Of a stretch of DNA of 64,000 bases, positions 34,442-44,513 are shown piece by piece (the stretch's first letter is position 1; every line of letters begins with the position of its first letter). Below the pieces are notes generated by a model. The model worked only from the letters and a program-made list of their open reading frames with translations, was not told the origin of the DNA and ran no database searches. The DNA lies in NCBI RefSeq assembly GCF_900091495.1, contig NZ_LT607413.1:1178001-1242000 (forward strand). Reading direction: 5' to 3'. The DNA is from Micromonospora echinospora (GTDB taxonomy: Bacteria > Actinomycetota > Actinomycetes > Mycobacteriales > Micromonosporaceae). A program made the position numbers and the translations under genes.

Positions 34442-36001
34442 TCAGCGCACCGTCGGTTGCTCGACCGTCGCCGGCCGGCGCAGCAGCAGCGCGACCGTGT
34501 AACCGGTGGGCCGGAAGACCCGTTCGACGTCGTACTGGCCGCGTAGCAGCGGTTCCTTCGAGTCGCCCAGGCCACGCAGCGGATCGTCGAGCCGGCCGGT
34601 GCGAACCACCCACACCCGCTGCGGTGTACCGAGACAGGTGGCGACCTCGGCGCACTCCTGGGCGGTGAACGAACCACCGGTGCGGGGCGCCTGGGCCAGC
34701 AGCACGTCCTTGGGTCGGTTCCGGGTCGGGGTGTACCGGGCCACCGCGTCCCGGGCGATCCGTTGGTCGCCGCCGACATTGCCGCCGTAGACCGCGACGT
34801 CGTCGGCGCGGCCCTCCTTCACCAGCAGCGCGCCCAGGTCGCGGCTGGCCTGGGTGTGCCCGTCGGTGTCGCGCAGGTTCAGCTGGGCGGGCAGGCCGAC
34901 CAGGGCGACCACGACCACCACGGCCAGCCCGCGCAGCACCGGTGCCCGGCTGAGCGCCGTCGCGGCCAGCAGAGCGAACGCCGGTAGCACGAAGAGCAGG
35001 TAACGCGGCAGCCAGAGCGGAGTGAACTGACTGACCACGTAGAGCCCGAGCACGGGGACGAACGCCCACGCGGTGTAGACCACCGCGGGTCGGCGCAGCG
35101 ACATCCCGACCAGGGCCAGGGCCAGGATCACCCCGCCGAGCAGGGCCTGGCCGGTCAACCCGCCGGGCAGGTCCGCCACCCGCTGGAGGGTCGCCTCGGG
35201 AACCCAGGACACCTGCACCCGCTGGGACCGGGCCAGATAGACCACCGGTAGCACCGGCAGCGCGCCGACCAGCGCGGCGAACAGCCACGCCCACCACGCC
35301 CGGGGGCGCATCAGCAGGATCACCAGCGCGTGCCCGGCGAGCAGAAGCAGCGCGACGAACTGGCTGAGGCCGAGCAGCACCACTGCGCCGGCGTACGCCA
35401 CCCACCGCGCCGCCCCGGGCCGGTCGATGGCCCGGACCAGCAGCCAGGTGGCGAGCACCGCAGCGAACAGGGCGATCGCGTACGGGCGGGCCTCCTGCGC
35501 GTACCGGGAGGTGTTGGGCAGCACGGCGAAGATCAGGCCGGCGGTCAGCCCCACCCGGGGACTCGCCAGCCGGGTGCCGAGCGCTCCGACCAGGCCGGCC
35601 GCCCCCGCCATGGCCAGCATCGACGGCAGCCGCAGGGCCACTTCCGAATCGCCGAGCAGGCCGGTCACCACGTGCATGAACGCGTAGTAGGGGCCGATGG
35701 CCGCGTCGAAGTTCTGGACGACGGCCCACAGGTCGCTCCAGGACGCGCGGGACATGCCCCAGGTGGCGAGTTCGTCGCCCCACAGTGCCGGCCAGGTGAC
35801 CCGGACCAGCCCGAGCACGGCCATCAGCAGGGTCGGGGCGATCCAGGCCAGCCGCCCGAGGGACTGCCCGGCCCGCTCACCAGGGCCGTCCGGATCCGAC
35901 GCCGCACCCTCGTCCCACCCGTCGGTGGGGCGGATCTCCGCAGGGGGATCCGCCGCCCGCACGCGCGGAATGAACATGGTGCGGTCTCTGTCGTCCACCA
36001 T
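34442..36001 (-). CDS. GT-C membrane glycosyltransferase (GT39/ArnT-like)
   Basis: 519 residues. A 50-residue charged N-terminus precedes about ten to eleven membrane spans. The first extracytoplasmic loop holds W-G-D-E-L-A-T-W, the acidic motif of lipid-phosphate-sugar-dependent transferases, and a second loop holds Q-E-A-R-P-Y-A. Such enzymes transfer a sugar from a polyprenyl phosphate donor to lipid, protein or polysaccharide outside the membrane. It leads a four-gene operon, 43 bp before the GT2 synthase. ATG 35977 (nine codons in) is an alternative start. Confidence 0.75.
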   Translation of the reverse strand: MVDDRDRTMFIPRVRAADPPAEIRPTDGWDEGAASDPDGPGERAGQSLGRLAWIAPTLLMAVLGLVRVTWPALWGDELATWGMSRASWSDLWAVVQNFDAAIGPYYAFMHVVTGLLGDSEVALRLPSMLAMAGAAGLVGALGTRLASPRVGLTAGLIFAVLPNTSRYAQEARPYAIALFAAVLATWLLVRAIDRPGAARWVAYAGAVVLLGLSQFVALLLLAGHALVILLMRPRAWWAWLFAALVGALPVLPVVYLARSQRVQVSWVPEATLQRVADLPGGLTGQALLGGVILALALVGMSLRRPAVVYTAWAFVPVLGLYVVSQFTPLWLPRYLLFVLPAFALLAATALSRAPVLRGLAVVVVVALVGLPAQLNLRDTDGHTQASRDLGALLVKEGRADDVAVYGGNVGGDQRIARDAVARYTPTRNRPKDVLLAQAPRTGGSFTAQECAEVATCLGTPQRVWVVRTGRLDDPLRGLGDSKEPLLRGQYDVERVFRPTGYTVALLLRRPATVEQPTVR

Positions 36002-36020
36002 CGTGCTCTCGAGGGGGAGG

Positions 36021-36036
36021 GGCGCTGGCCAGCGCC
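36021..36036. promoter_or_regulatory. 16-bp perfect palindrome upstream of the polysaccharide operon
   Basis: GGCGCTGGCCAGCGCC lies 20-35 bp upstream of the GT-C gene start, in a 222-bp gap that otherwise shows nothing clear. It could be an operator or an mRNA leader hairpin. In DNA this rich in G+C, short palindromes also arise by chance. Confidence 0.35.
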
Positions 36037-36223
36037 AGGGTACTCGGCCAACGTTTCACGTCGGTTGCTGCCATCGGACGGCGCCGGCAGGTGGCCAGGG
36101 CGCTACCGTGCGCGAACGGCGACCGCGGTCAGCCCCCCGTCCGGGCCCTCGGCGATGCCGTCCGGCATCCGGGGGCACCGCGTCGCATGGTTCGTGCCGG
36201 CCGGCTGCCACCAGGGCGGTTGC

Positions 36224-37177
36224 CTAGCTCGGCGACGGCGCGAGGCTCCAGGCGATCCCGTCGAGGATGTCGTGCTCGCTCGCGACCAGCGCGGACATCC
36301 CGGCGCGCTCCATGATCACGCGGAGCACCAGGGCCCCGGCCCCGATCACGTCCGCCCGGCCCGGATGCATCACCGGGATCTCCAACCGTTCCGCGCGCGT
36401 CCGGCCGAGCAGGTCGGCGGTCACCCCGGCCACGGTCTCGTACGACACCCGGGCGTGGTGGATCCGCTCCGGAGCGTACTCGTGCAGGCCCTGGGCGATG
36501 GCGACCACGGTGGTGACCGAACCGGCGAGCCCGACCAGGGTGCCGGCCCGCCGCCCCGGCACGACCGTGAGCGCCCGGTCCACCGCCGCCGCGATGTCCG
36601 CCTCGGCGGCGGCCACCTCCGCCGGCGTGGGCGGATCCCCATGCAGGTGCCGCTCGGTCATCCGGACGCAGCCGATGTCCACCGAGATCGCCGCCTCCAC
36701 CCCGTCCTCGCGGGTGCCGAGGACGAACTCGGTGGATCCGCCGCCGATGTCGACCACCAGGTACGGCGGTTCGGCGTCGGCCGGCAGCCCACGCACCGCG
36801 CCGGTGAAGGAGAGCCGGGCCTCCTCGTCGCCGGTGACCACCTCCGGCGCGACGCCGAGGGTCCGTTCCACCATCGCCCGGAAGTCGGCGGCGTTCGAGG
36901 CGTCCCGGGAGGCGGAGGTGGCGCACATCCGCACCCGGTCCACGCCCTGCTTCTGGATCTCCGCCGCATACCCGGCCAACGCGACGCGGGTCCGCTCGAT
37001 CGCCTCGGGGGCGAGCCGGCCGGTCTGGTCCACCCCCTGACCGAGCCGGACGATCTCAAGTCGACGGGTGATGTCGGTCAGCGGCGCCGTCGGGCCGGCC
37101 GACGGGTCTGGCAGGTCGGCGATCAGGAGTCGGATCGAGTTGGTGCCGCAGTCGATGGCCGCCACGCGCGTCGTCAC
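36224..37177 (-). CDS. ppx: Exopolyphosphatase / guanosine pentaphosphatase (Ppx/GppA family)
   Basis: 317 residues from GTG 37177. Actin-like ATPase fold with the phosphate-1 motif A-I-D-C-G-T-N-S (residues 7-14), catalytic acidic motif G-D-E-E-A-R (116-121) and phosphate-2 motif V-D-I-G-G-G-S-T (142-149). It is the short form that lacks the C-terminal HD domain, like mycobacterial Ppx. The family hydrolyses polyphosphate or pppGpp; which is preferred cannot be told here. Lies in the conserved eno-ftsB-DUF501-ppx neighbourhood. Confidence 0.9.
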   Translation of the reverse strand: MTTRVAAIDCGTNSIRLLIADLPDPSAGPTAPLTDITRRLEIVRLGQGVDQTGRLAPEAIERTRVALAGYAAEIQKQGVDRVRMCATSASRDASNAADFRAMVERTLGVAPEVVTGDEEARLSFTGAVRGLPADAEPPYLVVDIGGGSTEFVLGTREDGVEAAISVDIGCVRMTERHLHGDPPTPAEVAAAEADIAAAVDRALTVVPGRRAGTLVGLAGSVTTVVAIAQGLHEYAPERIHHARVSYETVAGVTADLLGRTRAERLEIPVMHPGRADVIGAGALVLRVIMERAGMSALVASEHDILDGIAWSLAPSPS

Positions 37178-37187
37178 GGCAGCAACC

Positions 37188-38525
37188 CTACGGCAGCGGC
37201 CGGACCGGTGCCGGCGGACCGGCGGCGGTCGCCGGCAGACCTCCACCGACGACAGCCGGCACACCTCCACCGGCGGACGACGAACCGGTCCGTCGGCGGT
37301 GCCGCCGGAGCAGCAGCACCGGCAGCCACGGCGCGACGCCCACCGCCACCAGCAGGGACAGCAGCGGCAGCCGCCACCAGAACGGGACGCCGGACGACAG
37401 CGTCGGCTGGGACGTGGTGTCCGGCACCCACGGGCGGGCCGTCTTGGCCCAGGCCAGGAAGGCGTCCCCGATCGGCATCGCCCCGAGGGCGTACCGCTTC
37501 GTCCACGGGGTCTGCACCGGCAGCCCGGCGAACTCGCCGTAGTTGGCGAGGGCCGCGGCGAGCCGGTGGTCGCCGTGCCGCTGGGCCGCGCCGAGGGTGA
37601 CCACGGTGGCCGAGAGGCTCACCCCGAGCAGCAGCGGGCCCGAGTCGACGTCCCCCGGGCCGTCCAGCCCCGCCGGGTACTCCCGTACCGCCGGGCCCAG
37701 CCCGAGCGGCGTGGCCAGGAAGCGGTCCCGGAACGCGAGGTACTGCTGCCGGGCGAAGATCGGGTCGATCTCGGGCAGGAACCGGTGGACGATGCTCTGC
37801 GAGGTTCCCCGGGCCACCTCGGCCGGCGCGCCGGTGACCGGGTCGACCCGGTGCGGCAGCAGCCCGGTACGCGGGTCCAGCCGCTGCCGGACCCCGTCGA
37901 GCCACCGGTCGACGGTGCCCCGGAAGCGGGGCGGCAGCAGCGTGTCGTGCAGCCGCAGCGAGGCGACCGCCACGGTGGAGTCCACCGGCCACGCCTGCTG
38001 CGGGTAGGCGGCCAGGTACGGGGTGGCCGACGCGTCGAAGGCCGCGCCGAGCGCGGCGGAGGCCTCGGCGAATCGGCGTACCTCGGCCGGGTCGCGGCGC
38101 TCCGTCGGCGCCAGGGCGAGCACCCCGCCGCGCAGCCAGTTCGTCCAGCCCTGGTGGAACACCCCGTACGGCGGGGTGAGCTCCGGACTGAACGGAGCCA
38201 CCCCGGCCGGTGACTCCAGTCGGGCCAGCGCCCAGCGGGCCTCCCGCGCCGACTCCTCCCGACGGGCGGGCTCGCGCATGCCCAGCTCCACCCGGGCGAG
38301 CCCGTAGAGGACGTGCGCGAAGAAGTACCCCTCAGGGAAGAGGGCCTGGGCGTCCTCGCCGGTGCCGTCGTCGAGGGCGGCCCGCAGGAAGGCCAACTGG
38401 CGAGCCACTCCGGGTGGCTCGCCGCCGGCGGCGGTGGCCGGCGCGACCAGGCGGACCACCCCGACCAGGGCGGCCAGGCTCAGCAACGCGGCGGCGACCC
38501 TGGCCATCCGACGGAGAACGATCAC
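37188..38525 (-). CDS. Secreted/membrane-anchored protein of unknown function
   Basis: About 445 residues from GTG 38525 (ATG 38507 also possible). N-terminal signal/anchor; a long helical domain with repeated aromatic motifs (G-W-T-N-W-L-R-G, W-P-V-D-S, and D-S-G-P-L-L-L-G) suggestive of an alpha/alpha barrel such as glycan-active enzymes use; then a C-terminal membrane span and the charged tail R-R-H-R-R-R. The glycan-related fold is a weak guess from layout. It ends 10 bp before ppx and lies between argA and ppx, where mycobacteria have no gene. Confidence 0.55.
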   Translation of the reverse strand: MIVLRRMARVAAALLSLAALVGVVRLVAPATAAGGEPPGVARQLAFLRAALDDGTGEDAQALFPEGYFFAHVLYGLARVELGMREPARREESAREARWALARLESPAGVAPFSPELTPPYGVFHQGWTNWLRGGVLALAPTERRDPAEVRRFAEASAALGAAFDASATPYLAAYPQQAWPVDSTVAVASLRLHDTLLPPRFRGTVDRWLDGVRQRLDPRTGLLPHRVDPVTGAPAEVARGTSQSIVHRFLPEIDPIFARQQYLAFRDRFLATPLGLGPAVREYPAGLDGPGDVDSGPLLLGVSLSATVVTLGAAQRHGDHRLAAALANYGEFAGLPVQTPWTKRYALGAMPIGDAFLAWAKTARPWVPDTTSQPTLSSGVPFWWRLPLLSLLVAVGVAPWLPVLLLRRHRRRTGSSSAGGGVPAVVGGGLPATAAGPPAPVRPLP

Positions 38526-38586
38526 GGGGACCAGGGTGCCGGGGCGGGTCAAGCGGCTAATGGGTGGCGGTTGGGGCAGCCGGTCG

Positions 38587-39099
38587 TCACAGGCGCAGCA
38601 GCATCCGGGTGTTGCCGAGGGTGTTCGGCTTGACCCGTTCCAGGTCGAGGAACTCCGCCACACCCTCGTCGTACGAGCGCAGCAGCTGCTCGTAGACCGG
38701 CTGCGGGACCGGCGCGCCGTCGATCGCCTCGAACCCGAACGAGCCGAAGAACCGGGTCTCGAAGGTCAGCACGAAGATCCGCGCCACCCCCAGCTCGCGG
38801 GCCCCGTCGATCAGTTCGGCGACGATCCGGTGGCCGAGCCGCCGGCCCCGGCACGCCGGGTCCACCGCGACCGTCCGGATCTCGGCCAGGTCCTCCCACA
38901 TGACGTGCAGCGCGCCGCAGCCCACCACCGCGCCGTCGGCGACCCGTTCGGCGACCCGGAACTCCTGCACGTCCTCGTAGAGGGTGACGGTGGCCTTGCT
39001 CAGCAGCCGCCGGTCGTCGGTGTACGTGTCCACCAGCCGGCGGATGCCCCGGACGTCCCCGGTGCGCGCCCGCCGGACGACGTACCCGTCGGCGCTCAT
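38587..39099 (-). CDS. argA: GNAT acetyltransferase, probable N-acetylglutamate synthase
   Basis: 170 residues, one GNAT domain. The acetyl-CoA loop is R-G-R-R-L-G-H (Q/R-x-x-G-x-G/A type), preceded by the beta strand I-R-T-V-A-V-D-P. F-F-G-S-F-G-F-E near the end is seen in the short actinobacterial ArgA, which acetylates glutamate or glutamine in arginine synthesis. The length fits that short form, which lacks the kinase-like domain. It overlaps DUF501 by ATGA. Specificity is inferred from overall resemblance, so confidence in the exact substrate is moderate. Confidence 0.7.
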   Translation of the reverse strand: MSADGYVVRRARTGDVRGIRRLVDTYTDDRRLLSKATVTLYEDVQEFRVAERVADGAVVGCGALHVMWEDLAEIRTVAVDPACRGRRLGHRIVAELIDGARELGVARIFVLTFETRFFGSFGFEAIDGAPVPQPVYEQLLRSYDEGVAEFLDLERVKPNTLGNTRMLLRL

Positions 39100-39662
39100 T
39101 CGTCCGCCGGCACGTCCACGCACGGCCCGGCGGCCCACCACCGTTCCACCAGCGCCAACGTCTCGTCGCCGAACGGGTTCACCCCCGGTCCCGCGCCGAG
39201 GGCGTGCCCCAGGTGCACGTGCAGACACTTCACCCGCCCCGGCATGCCCCCAGCGGAGATACCGGCGATCTCCGGCACCTGGCCGATCGCCTCCCGCCGG
39301 GCGAGGTAGTCCTCGTGCGCCGCCCGGTAGCGGGCGGCCAGCTCCGGGTCGGTGGCGAGCCGCTCGGCCATCTCCTTCATCAGCCCGGCCGACTCCAGCC
39401 GGCTGCACGCCGCCGTGGCCCGGGGGCAGGTGAGGTAGAACAGCGTCGGGAACGGGGTGCCGTCGGCCAGGCGGGGGGTCGTCTCCACCACGTCGGGCAG
39501 GCCGCACGGGCAGCGGTGGGCCACCGCGCGGGTGCCCCGGGGCGGGCGTCCGAGCTGGGCGGCCACCGCTGCCAGGTCGGCCTCGGTCGCCGGCTCGCGC
39601 CGCGGCGGGGGTACGGAGTCCGCAGCCGGCTCCGGCGGGGGTACGAGTGGCACAGTCGTCAT
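39096..39662 (-). CDS. DUF501 domain protein
   Basis: 188 residues from ATG 39662. DUF501 features are visible: G-T-R-A-V-A-H-R-C-P-C-G-L-P, the F-P-T-L-F-Y-L-T-C-P strand, and the G-G-M-P-G-R-V-K-C-L-H near the C-terminus, with conserved cysteines that could bind a metal. Function unknown. In actinobacteria it is consistently encoded between ftsB and ppx, as here. A 30-bp tandem repeat separates it from ftsB, and its last bases overlap argA. Confidence 0.85.
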   Translation of the reverse strand: MTTVPLVPPPEPAADSVPPPRREPATEADLAAVAAQLGRPPRGTRAVAHRCPCGLPDVVETTPRLADGTPFPTLFYLTCPRATAACSRLESAGLMKEMAERLATDPELAARYRAAHEDYLARREAIGQVPEIAGISAGGMPGRVKCLHVHLGHALGAGPGVNPFGDETLALVERWWAAGPCVDVPADE

Positions 39663-39720
39663 CTCTCGTCGGTGCTGTTCGGTCGGGTGGACGACCTGGT
39701 CCGGGTCGGTTGGCACGGTC

Positions 39721-39840
39721 CGGCGTCCGGCGTCGCGGGGTTCGCCGGTCCGGCGTCCGGCGTCGCGGGGTTCGCCGGTCCGGCGTCCGGCGTCGCGGGG
39801 TTCGCCGGTCCGGCGTCCGGCGTCGCGGGGTTCACCGGTC
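39721..39840. repeat. 30-bp tandem repeat, four copies
   Basis: CGGCGTCCGGCGTCGCGGGG followed by TTCGCCGGTC is repeated exactly four times head to tail. Copies 1-3 are identical and copy 4 differs by one base. The array covers most of the ftsB-DUF501 gap and overlaps the ftsB stop codon. There are no spacers, so it is a minisatellite and not CRISPR. A short reading frame through it (N-P-A-T-P-D-A-G-P-A repeats) shows no sign of being a gene. Confidence 0.9.
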
Positions 39841-40470
39841 GGGTCGCTCGGCGTTGGCCGCCTCGATGCTCGACCAGAGGGTGTCGTACCACGGGTCGTC
39901 GCTGCGCGGGCGCTCGGACCGGGGCGGCAGCGGACCGGCGGTCCCCGGGTCGGTCGCGGACCGGCCCTTCAGCACCAGCACCGGCACCTCGCCCGGGTAG
40001 ACCATGAAGAACCGCTGCCGGGCCTGGCTCTCGATGTACGCGTCGTCCTGCCACTTGGCCGCCTCGACGGAGAGATCCTCGATCAGCTCCCGCTGGGCGG
40101 CCTGGGCCGCCTCCATCCGCTCGATGTCGGCCTGCTGGTCGAGGTAGACCCGGACCGGATAGGTGTAGCCGAGGGCGAGCGCGATCAGCACCGCGAAGAG
40201 CACGGTGGCCCGCCCGGTGAAGCGTCGGGGACGGGGTGCGGAGAGCCGCTTGACGGTGCCACCGGCGGCGGTCCGGCGGGCCGCCGGGCGGCTCGCCGAG
40301 CGTACGCCCTCGGTGCCCCGGGCGGTGCCCGGAGCGCGACCGGCGGTGCCGCGCGACTCGGCGCGGACCCCCTCCCGGCTGGTGGTCCGCACGCGGGCCC
40401 CACCCGGCCGGCCGGGGTGACCCGGCCGGCGGGTGGGACGCTGCCCGCCCGGTGTGCGGCGCGGTTGCAT
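39832..40470 (-). CDS. ftsB: FtsB/DivIC-family septum formation protein
   Basis: 212 residues from ATG 40470 with GGAGGGG upstream. A long arginine-rich cytoplasmic N-terminus (1-85) is followed by one span (about 87-107) and a coiled coil (I-E-R-M-E-A-A-Q-A-A-Q). The conserved Y-I-E-S-Q-A-R-Q-R-F-F-M-V-Y-P-G-E motif of the DivIC family comes next. FtsB links divisome proteins at the septum. The cytoplasmic extension is much longer than in E. coli but usual for actinobacteria. It follows eno on the same strand by 35 bp. Confidence 0.85.
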   Translation of the reverse strand: MQPRRTPGGQRPTRRPGHPGRPGGARVRTTSREGVRAESRGTAGRAPGTARGTEGVRSASRPAARRTAAGGTVKRLSAPRPRRFTGRATVLFAVLIALALGYTYPVRVYLDQQADIERMEAAQAAQRELIEDLSVEAAKWQDDAYIESQARQRFFMVYPGEVPVLVLKGRSATDPGTAGPLPPRSERPRSDDPWYDTLWSSIEAANAERPDR

Positions 40471-40505
40471 CGTCGTCACACCCCTCCCCGACGCGTCACG
40501 CGCCC

Positions 40506-41948
<1,443 letters not shown>

Positions 41949-42008
41949 TCACCGCTCAACCGGCAACCGGTTTGCGATCGGTGGACCCGATCGGCAAGGC
42001 TGAGCATC

Positions 42009-42701
42009 ATGCCCGCCGCCTCGACTGTTCTCCGCGTGCTCGCCGTCTCGGTCGTCGCGTCGCTCACCGTCACGGGTTGCCAGGCCCTGGAGGACACCGG
42101 ACGCGTGATCGGCCGGGGTGACCTCGTCAACGAACTGGCCGCCCGACTGGACAGCGCGCACGAGCTGACCTACTCCGCCGAGTACCAGCTACCCGGTGGT
42201 CGTACCGTGTCCATCGCCCAGTCCCGGGACCCGGTCCGCACCGCGTACACGTACCCCGACGGCAAGATCAGCGTCAGCGCCGAATCCCTCGCCACCTGTG
42301 AGACCACCGGCAAGCCGGTGTGCACGCTGACCGTGCCGCCGACCCCGTCCAACCGCCCCTCGGTGGCCGTCTTCACCGAGGCCGAGCGGCGGGGCATGGT
42401 CACGCCACCGGCGGTCATGGGACTGCTGACCACCGCCGCCCTCGACCCGAACGCGGTCATCGAGCAGAGCGACACCACGCTGGCCGGGCATCCGGCCACC
42501 TGCGTCGACGTCCGCTCCGCCGAGGTGTCCCCGTTCACCGCCTGCGTGACCAGCGACGGCGTGCTGGGCAGCTTCACCGGCGCGGTCGACGGCAAGCCGA
42601 CCGAGCTGGCGCTGAGCAGCATCCGCGACTCCGTCGACGACGCCGCCTTCGACCTGCCGCCCGGCGCGGGCGTGGTCGACCGCCGTCCCAGCCGGAGCTG
42701 A
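42009..42701 (+). CDS. Lipoprotein, LppX/LprG-like
   Basis: 230 residues. Signal peptide with lipobox L-T-V-T-G-C (lipidated Cys near residue 23), then a domain resembling the LppX/LprG lipid-carrier fold: an opening helix, the E-L-T-Y-S-A-E-Y strand and a closing D-L-P-P-G-A-G-V-V segment. Acts outside the membrane; ligand unknown. A short AAGG lies upstream of the ATG. The gene is divergent from eno and is followed within 12 bp by palindrome copy 4. Confidence 0.65.
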   Translation: MPAASTVLRVLAVSVVASLTVTGCQALEDTGRVIGRGDLVNELAARLDSAHELTYSAEYQLPGGRTVSIAQSRDPVRTAYTYPDGKISVSAESLATCETTGKPVCTLTVPPTPSNRPSVAVFTEAERRGMVTPPAVMGLLTTAALDPNAVIEQSDTTLAGHPATCVDVRSAEVSPFTACVTSDGVLGSFTGAVDGKPTELALSSIRDSVDDAAFDLPPGAGVVDRRPSRS

Positions 42702-42712
42702 CGCGCTGCTCG

Positions 42713-42772
42713 GGTGGTTGCCGGGGCCCCTTCCTCGTCGAGAAGCGGTAGGAAGGGTCCCCGGCAACCACC
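42713..42772 (-). repeat. 60-bp nested palindrome, copy 4 (probable bidirectional terminator)
   Basis: The most diverged copy. Outer arms GGTGGTTGCCGGGG and CCCCGGCAACCACC match perfectly and inner arms CCTTCCT and AGGAAGG also match. In reverse orientation the centre CCGCTTCTCG still resembles the family. Located between convergent genes. Compensatory changes on both arms relative to the other copies keep the structure. Confidence 0.75.
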
Positions 42773-42796
42773 CCGGCGCGCGTGCGGCGGGCGGGT

Positions 42797-44409
42797 TCAG
42801 ACCCCGAGCAGCGTGCGCAGATGGCGCGGGGGCGGGCAGTCGTGGGCGAGCATCGCGTCGTGCCAGCGCCGCACCGGCACCTCCACCGGGCGGGCCGCGG
42901 CGATCTCCGCGATCTCGGCGTAACCGACGAAGTACGTGGAGAGCTGCGTCGAGGTGAGCAGCGCCCGCCGCCACTTGCCGGCCGCCTCCCCCTCCTCCTG
43001 GAAGCCCCGGCCGGTCATCAACGCCATCGCCTCGGCCTCGGGCAGGTCCTCGCAGTGCGTCAACTGGTCGACCAGCGCGTTGATGGTCATCCGCAGCTGC
43101 ATCTTGAGCTGCTGCAACCGCACCGGCAGGCCACCGAAGCCGGCGGTGGCCATCAGCTCCTCGGCATAGACCGCCCAGCCCTCGACGAACGGCCCGGAGC
43201 GGGCCAGGGCCCGAACTCGGGTGCCGCCGGCGTACCGCCGGGCGTGGGCGAGCTGGAGGAAGTGTCCCGGCATCGCCTCGTGCACGGTCAGGTTGCGGAT
43301 CATGTGGTCGTTGTACTCGCGGTAGAACGACTCCACCCGCGGTGCCGGCCAGTCCGCCGGGGTCGGCGCGATGCAGTAGAACGTGGGCAGGTCCGCCGTC
43401 TCCAGCCCGCCGGGCGAGTCGCAGTACGCCACCGCGACGCCCCGGGCGAACTCGGGCATCTCCTGGATCACGCACGGGTCGTCGACCAGGGAGACCAGGT
43501 CGTGTGCCCGGACGAAGTCGGTGGCCTCGTCGAGGGTGATCGAGGCCAGGTCGACGATGGTGTGGTCGTCCGGGTGCTCGGCGGCGAGCAGGTCCAGCGC
43601 CCGGCGTACCGTCTCGTCGTCGGCCGGACCGCCGACCAGCTCGACGGCCGCCACGCGGATCTCCTCGGTCACCCGCTCCAGGTTGGCCCAGGCGCGGCGC
43701 AGCACCTCGGCGGCGGTCAGCTCGGTGTCCAGGGTGTGCCAGAGCCGGGCCTCCCACCGGCGGCGGCCGAGCCGGGGATCCGGGCCCGGTCCGTCGTCGG
43801 CGGCCAGCCCGGCCCGCAGCCAGTCCGCGAACTCCTCCAGCGCGGCCACCGCCGCCCGCGCCGCCGGCTCCACCCGGCCGCCGAGCGCGGGGCCTGCGCC
43901 AGCAGCGCCGGCACCTCCTGGCGCACCAGCGCCGCCGTACCGGTGAACTGCCCGACCGCCGTCTCAGCGTGGATGCGTGGCATGTCCCGCAGCGTCGCGC
44001 GCGCGGTCGCCAGGGCGTCGGGTACGGCCGACAACCGCCCGGCCAGGTGGGTCAGCCGCACCTCGACCGGGGCGTACGGGCGGGACAGCACGGCGTGCAG
44101 CAGCAGCCCGGGGTTGTGGCGCAGCGGGTCCCACTCGTGCGCCCGGATCTCGGTCGACTCGAAGAGTTCCCGGTCGACCAGGGCGGTGAGCAGGGCGTGG
44201 TCGACCGACTCCTCGACCGGGAGGGAGTCGCCGTCCACCTCGGCGAGGGCGTGCGCGGCCTCGGTCAGCATGCGGCGGTCGGCGGCGACGGTGTCGGCGG
44301 ACCAGTCCGGCAGCCGGTCGTCGTACCGGTGGTCCCCCGCGCCGGAGGCCAGCTCCGGGCGACTCTCCAGCAACGCGTCGACGATCCGTTCGGCCCGCTC
44401 GGTGAACAT
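42797..44409 (-). pseudogene. DUF885 family metallopeptidase-like gene, frameshifted
   Basis: Two overlapping frames together encode one DUF885 protein of about 537 residues. The N-terminal part (44409 to about 43890) has the family's start, D-H-R-Y-D-D-R-L-P-D-W. The rest, in another frame, begins near R-V-E-P-A-A-R-A-A-V and contains the putative zinc motif H-E-A-M-P-G-H (near 43265-43285). The switch lies at about 43885-43892, where one base appears to be missing from a G/C run (GAGCGCGGGGCC; GAGCGCCGGGGCC would restore the frame). Both halves look otherwise healthy, so a sequencing error or a very recent mutation is likely. Confidence 0.8.
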
Positions 44410-44513
44410 CCTCCGACCCTAACCGCCCGTCCCGCCTCCGCCCGACTCCGGCGTCCGCGTCGATCAAGAAGTTCGCGTCGGGATCCGGTGGCAGGTCCGA
44501 CGCACGGCCTGGA

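Noticed and set aside
39721..39840. 30-bp repeats as a CRISPR array
   Set aside because: The units follow each other with no spacers, and no cas genes are nearby.
39659..40054. Frame with N-P-A-T-P-D-A-G-P-A repeats, as a possible repeat protein
   Set aside because: The repeats are simply the 30-bp DNA array translated. The frame overlaps ftsB out of phase and has no good start or ribosome binding site.
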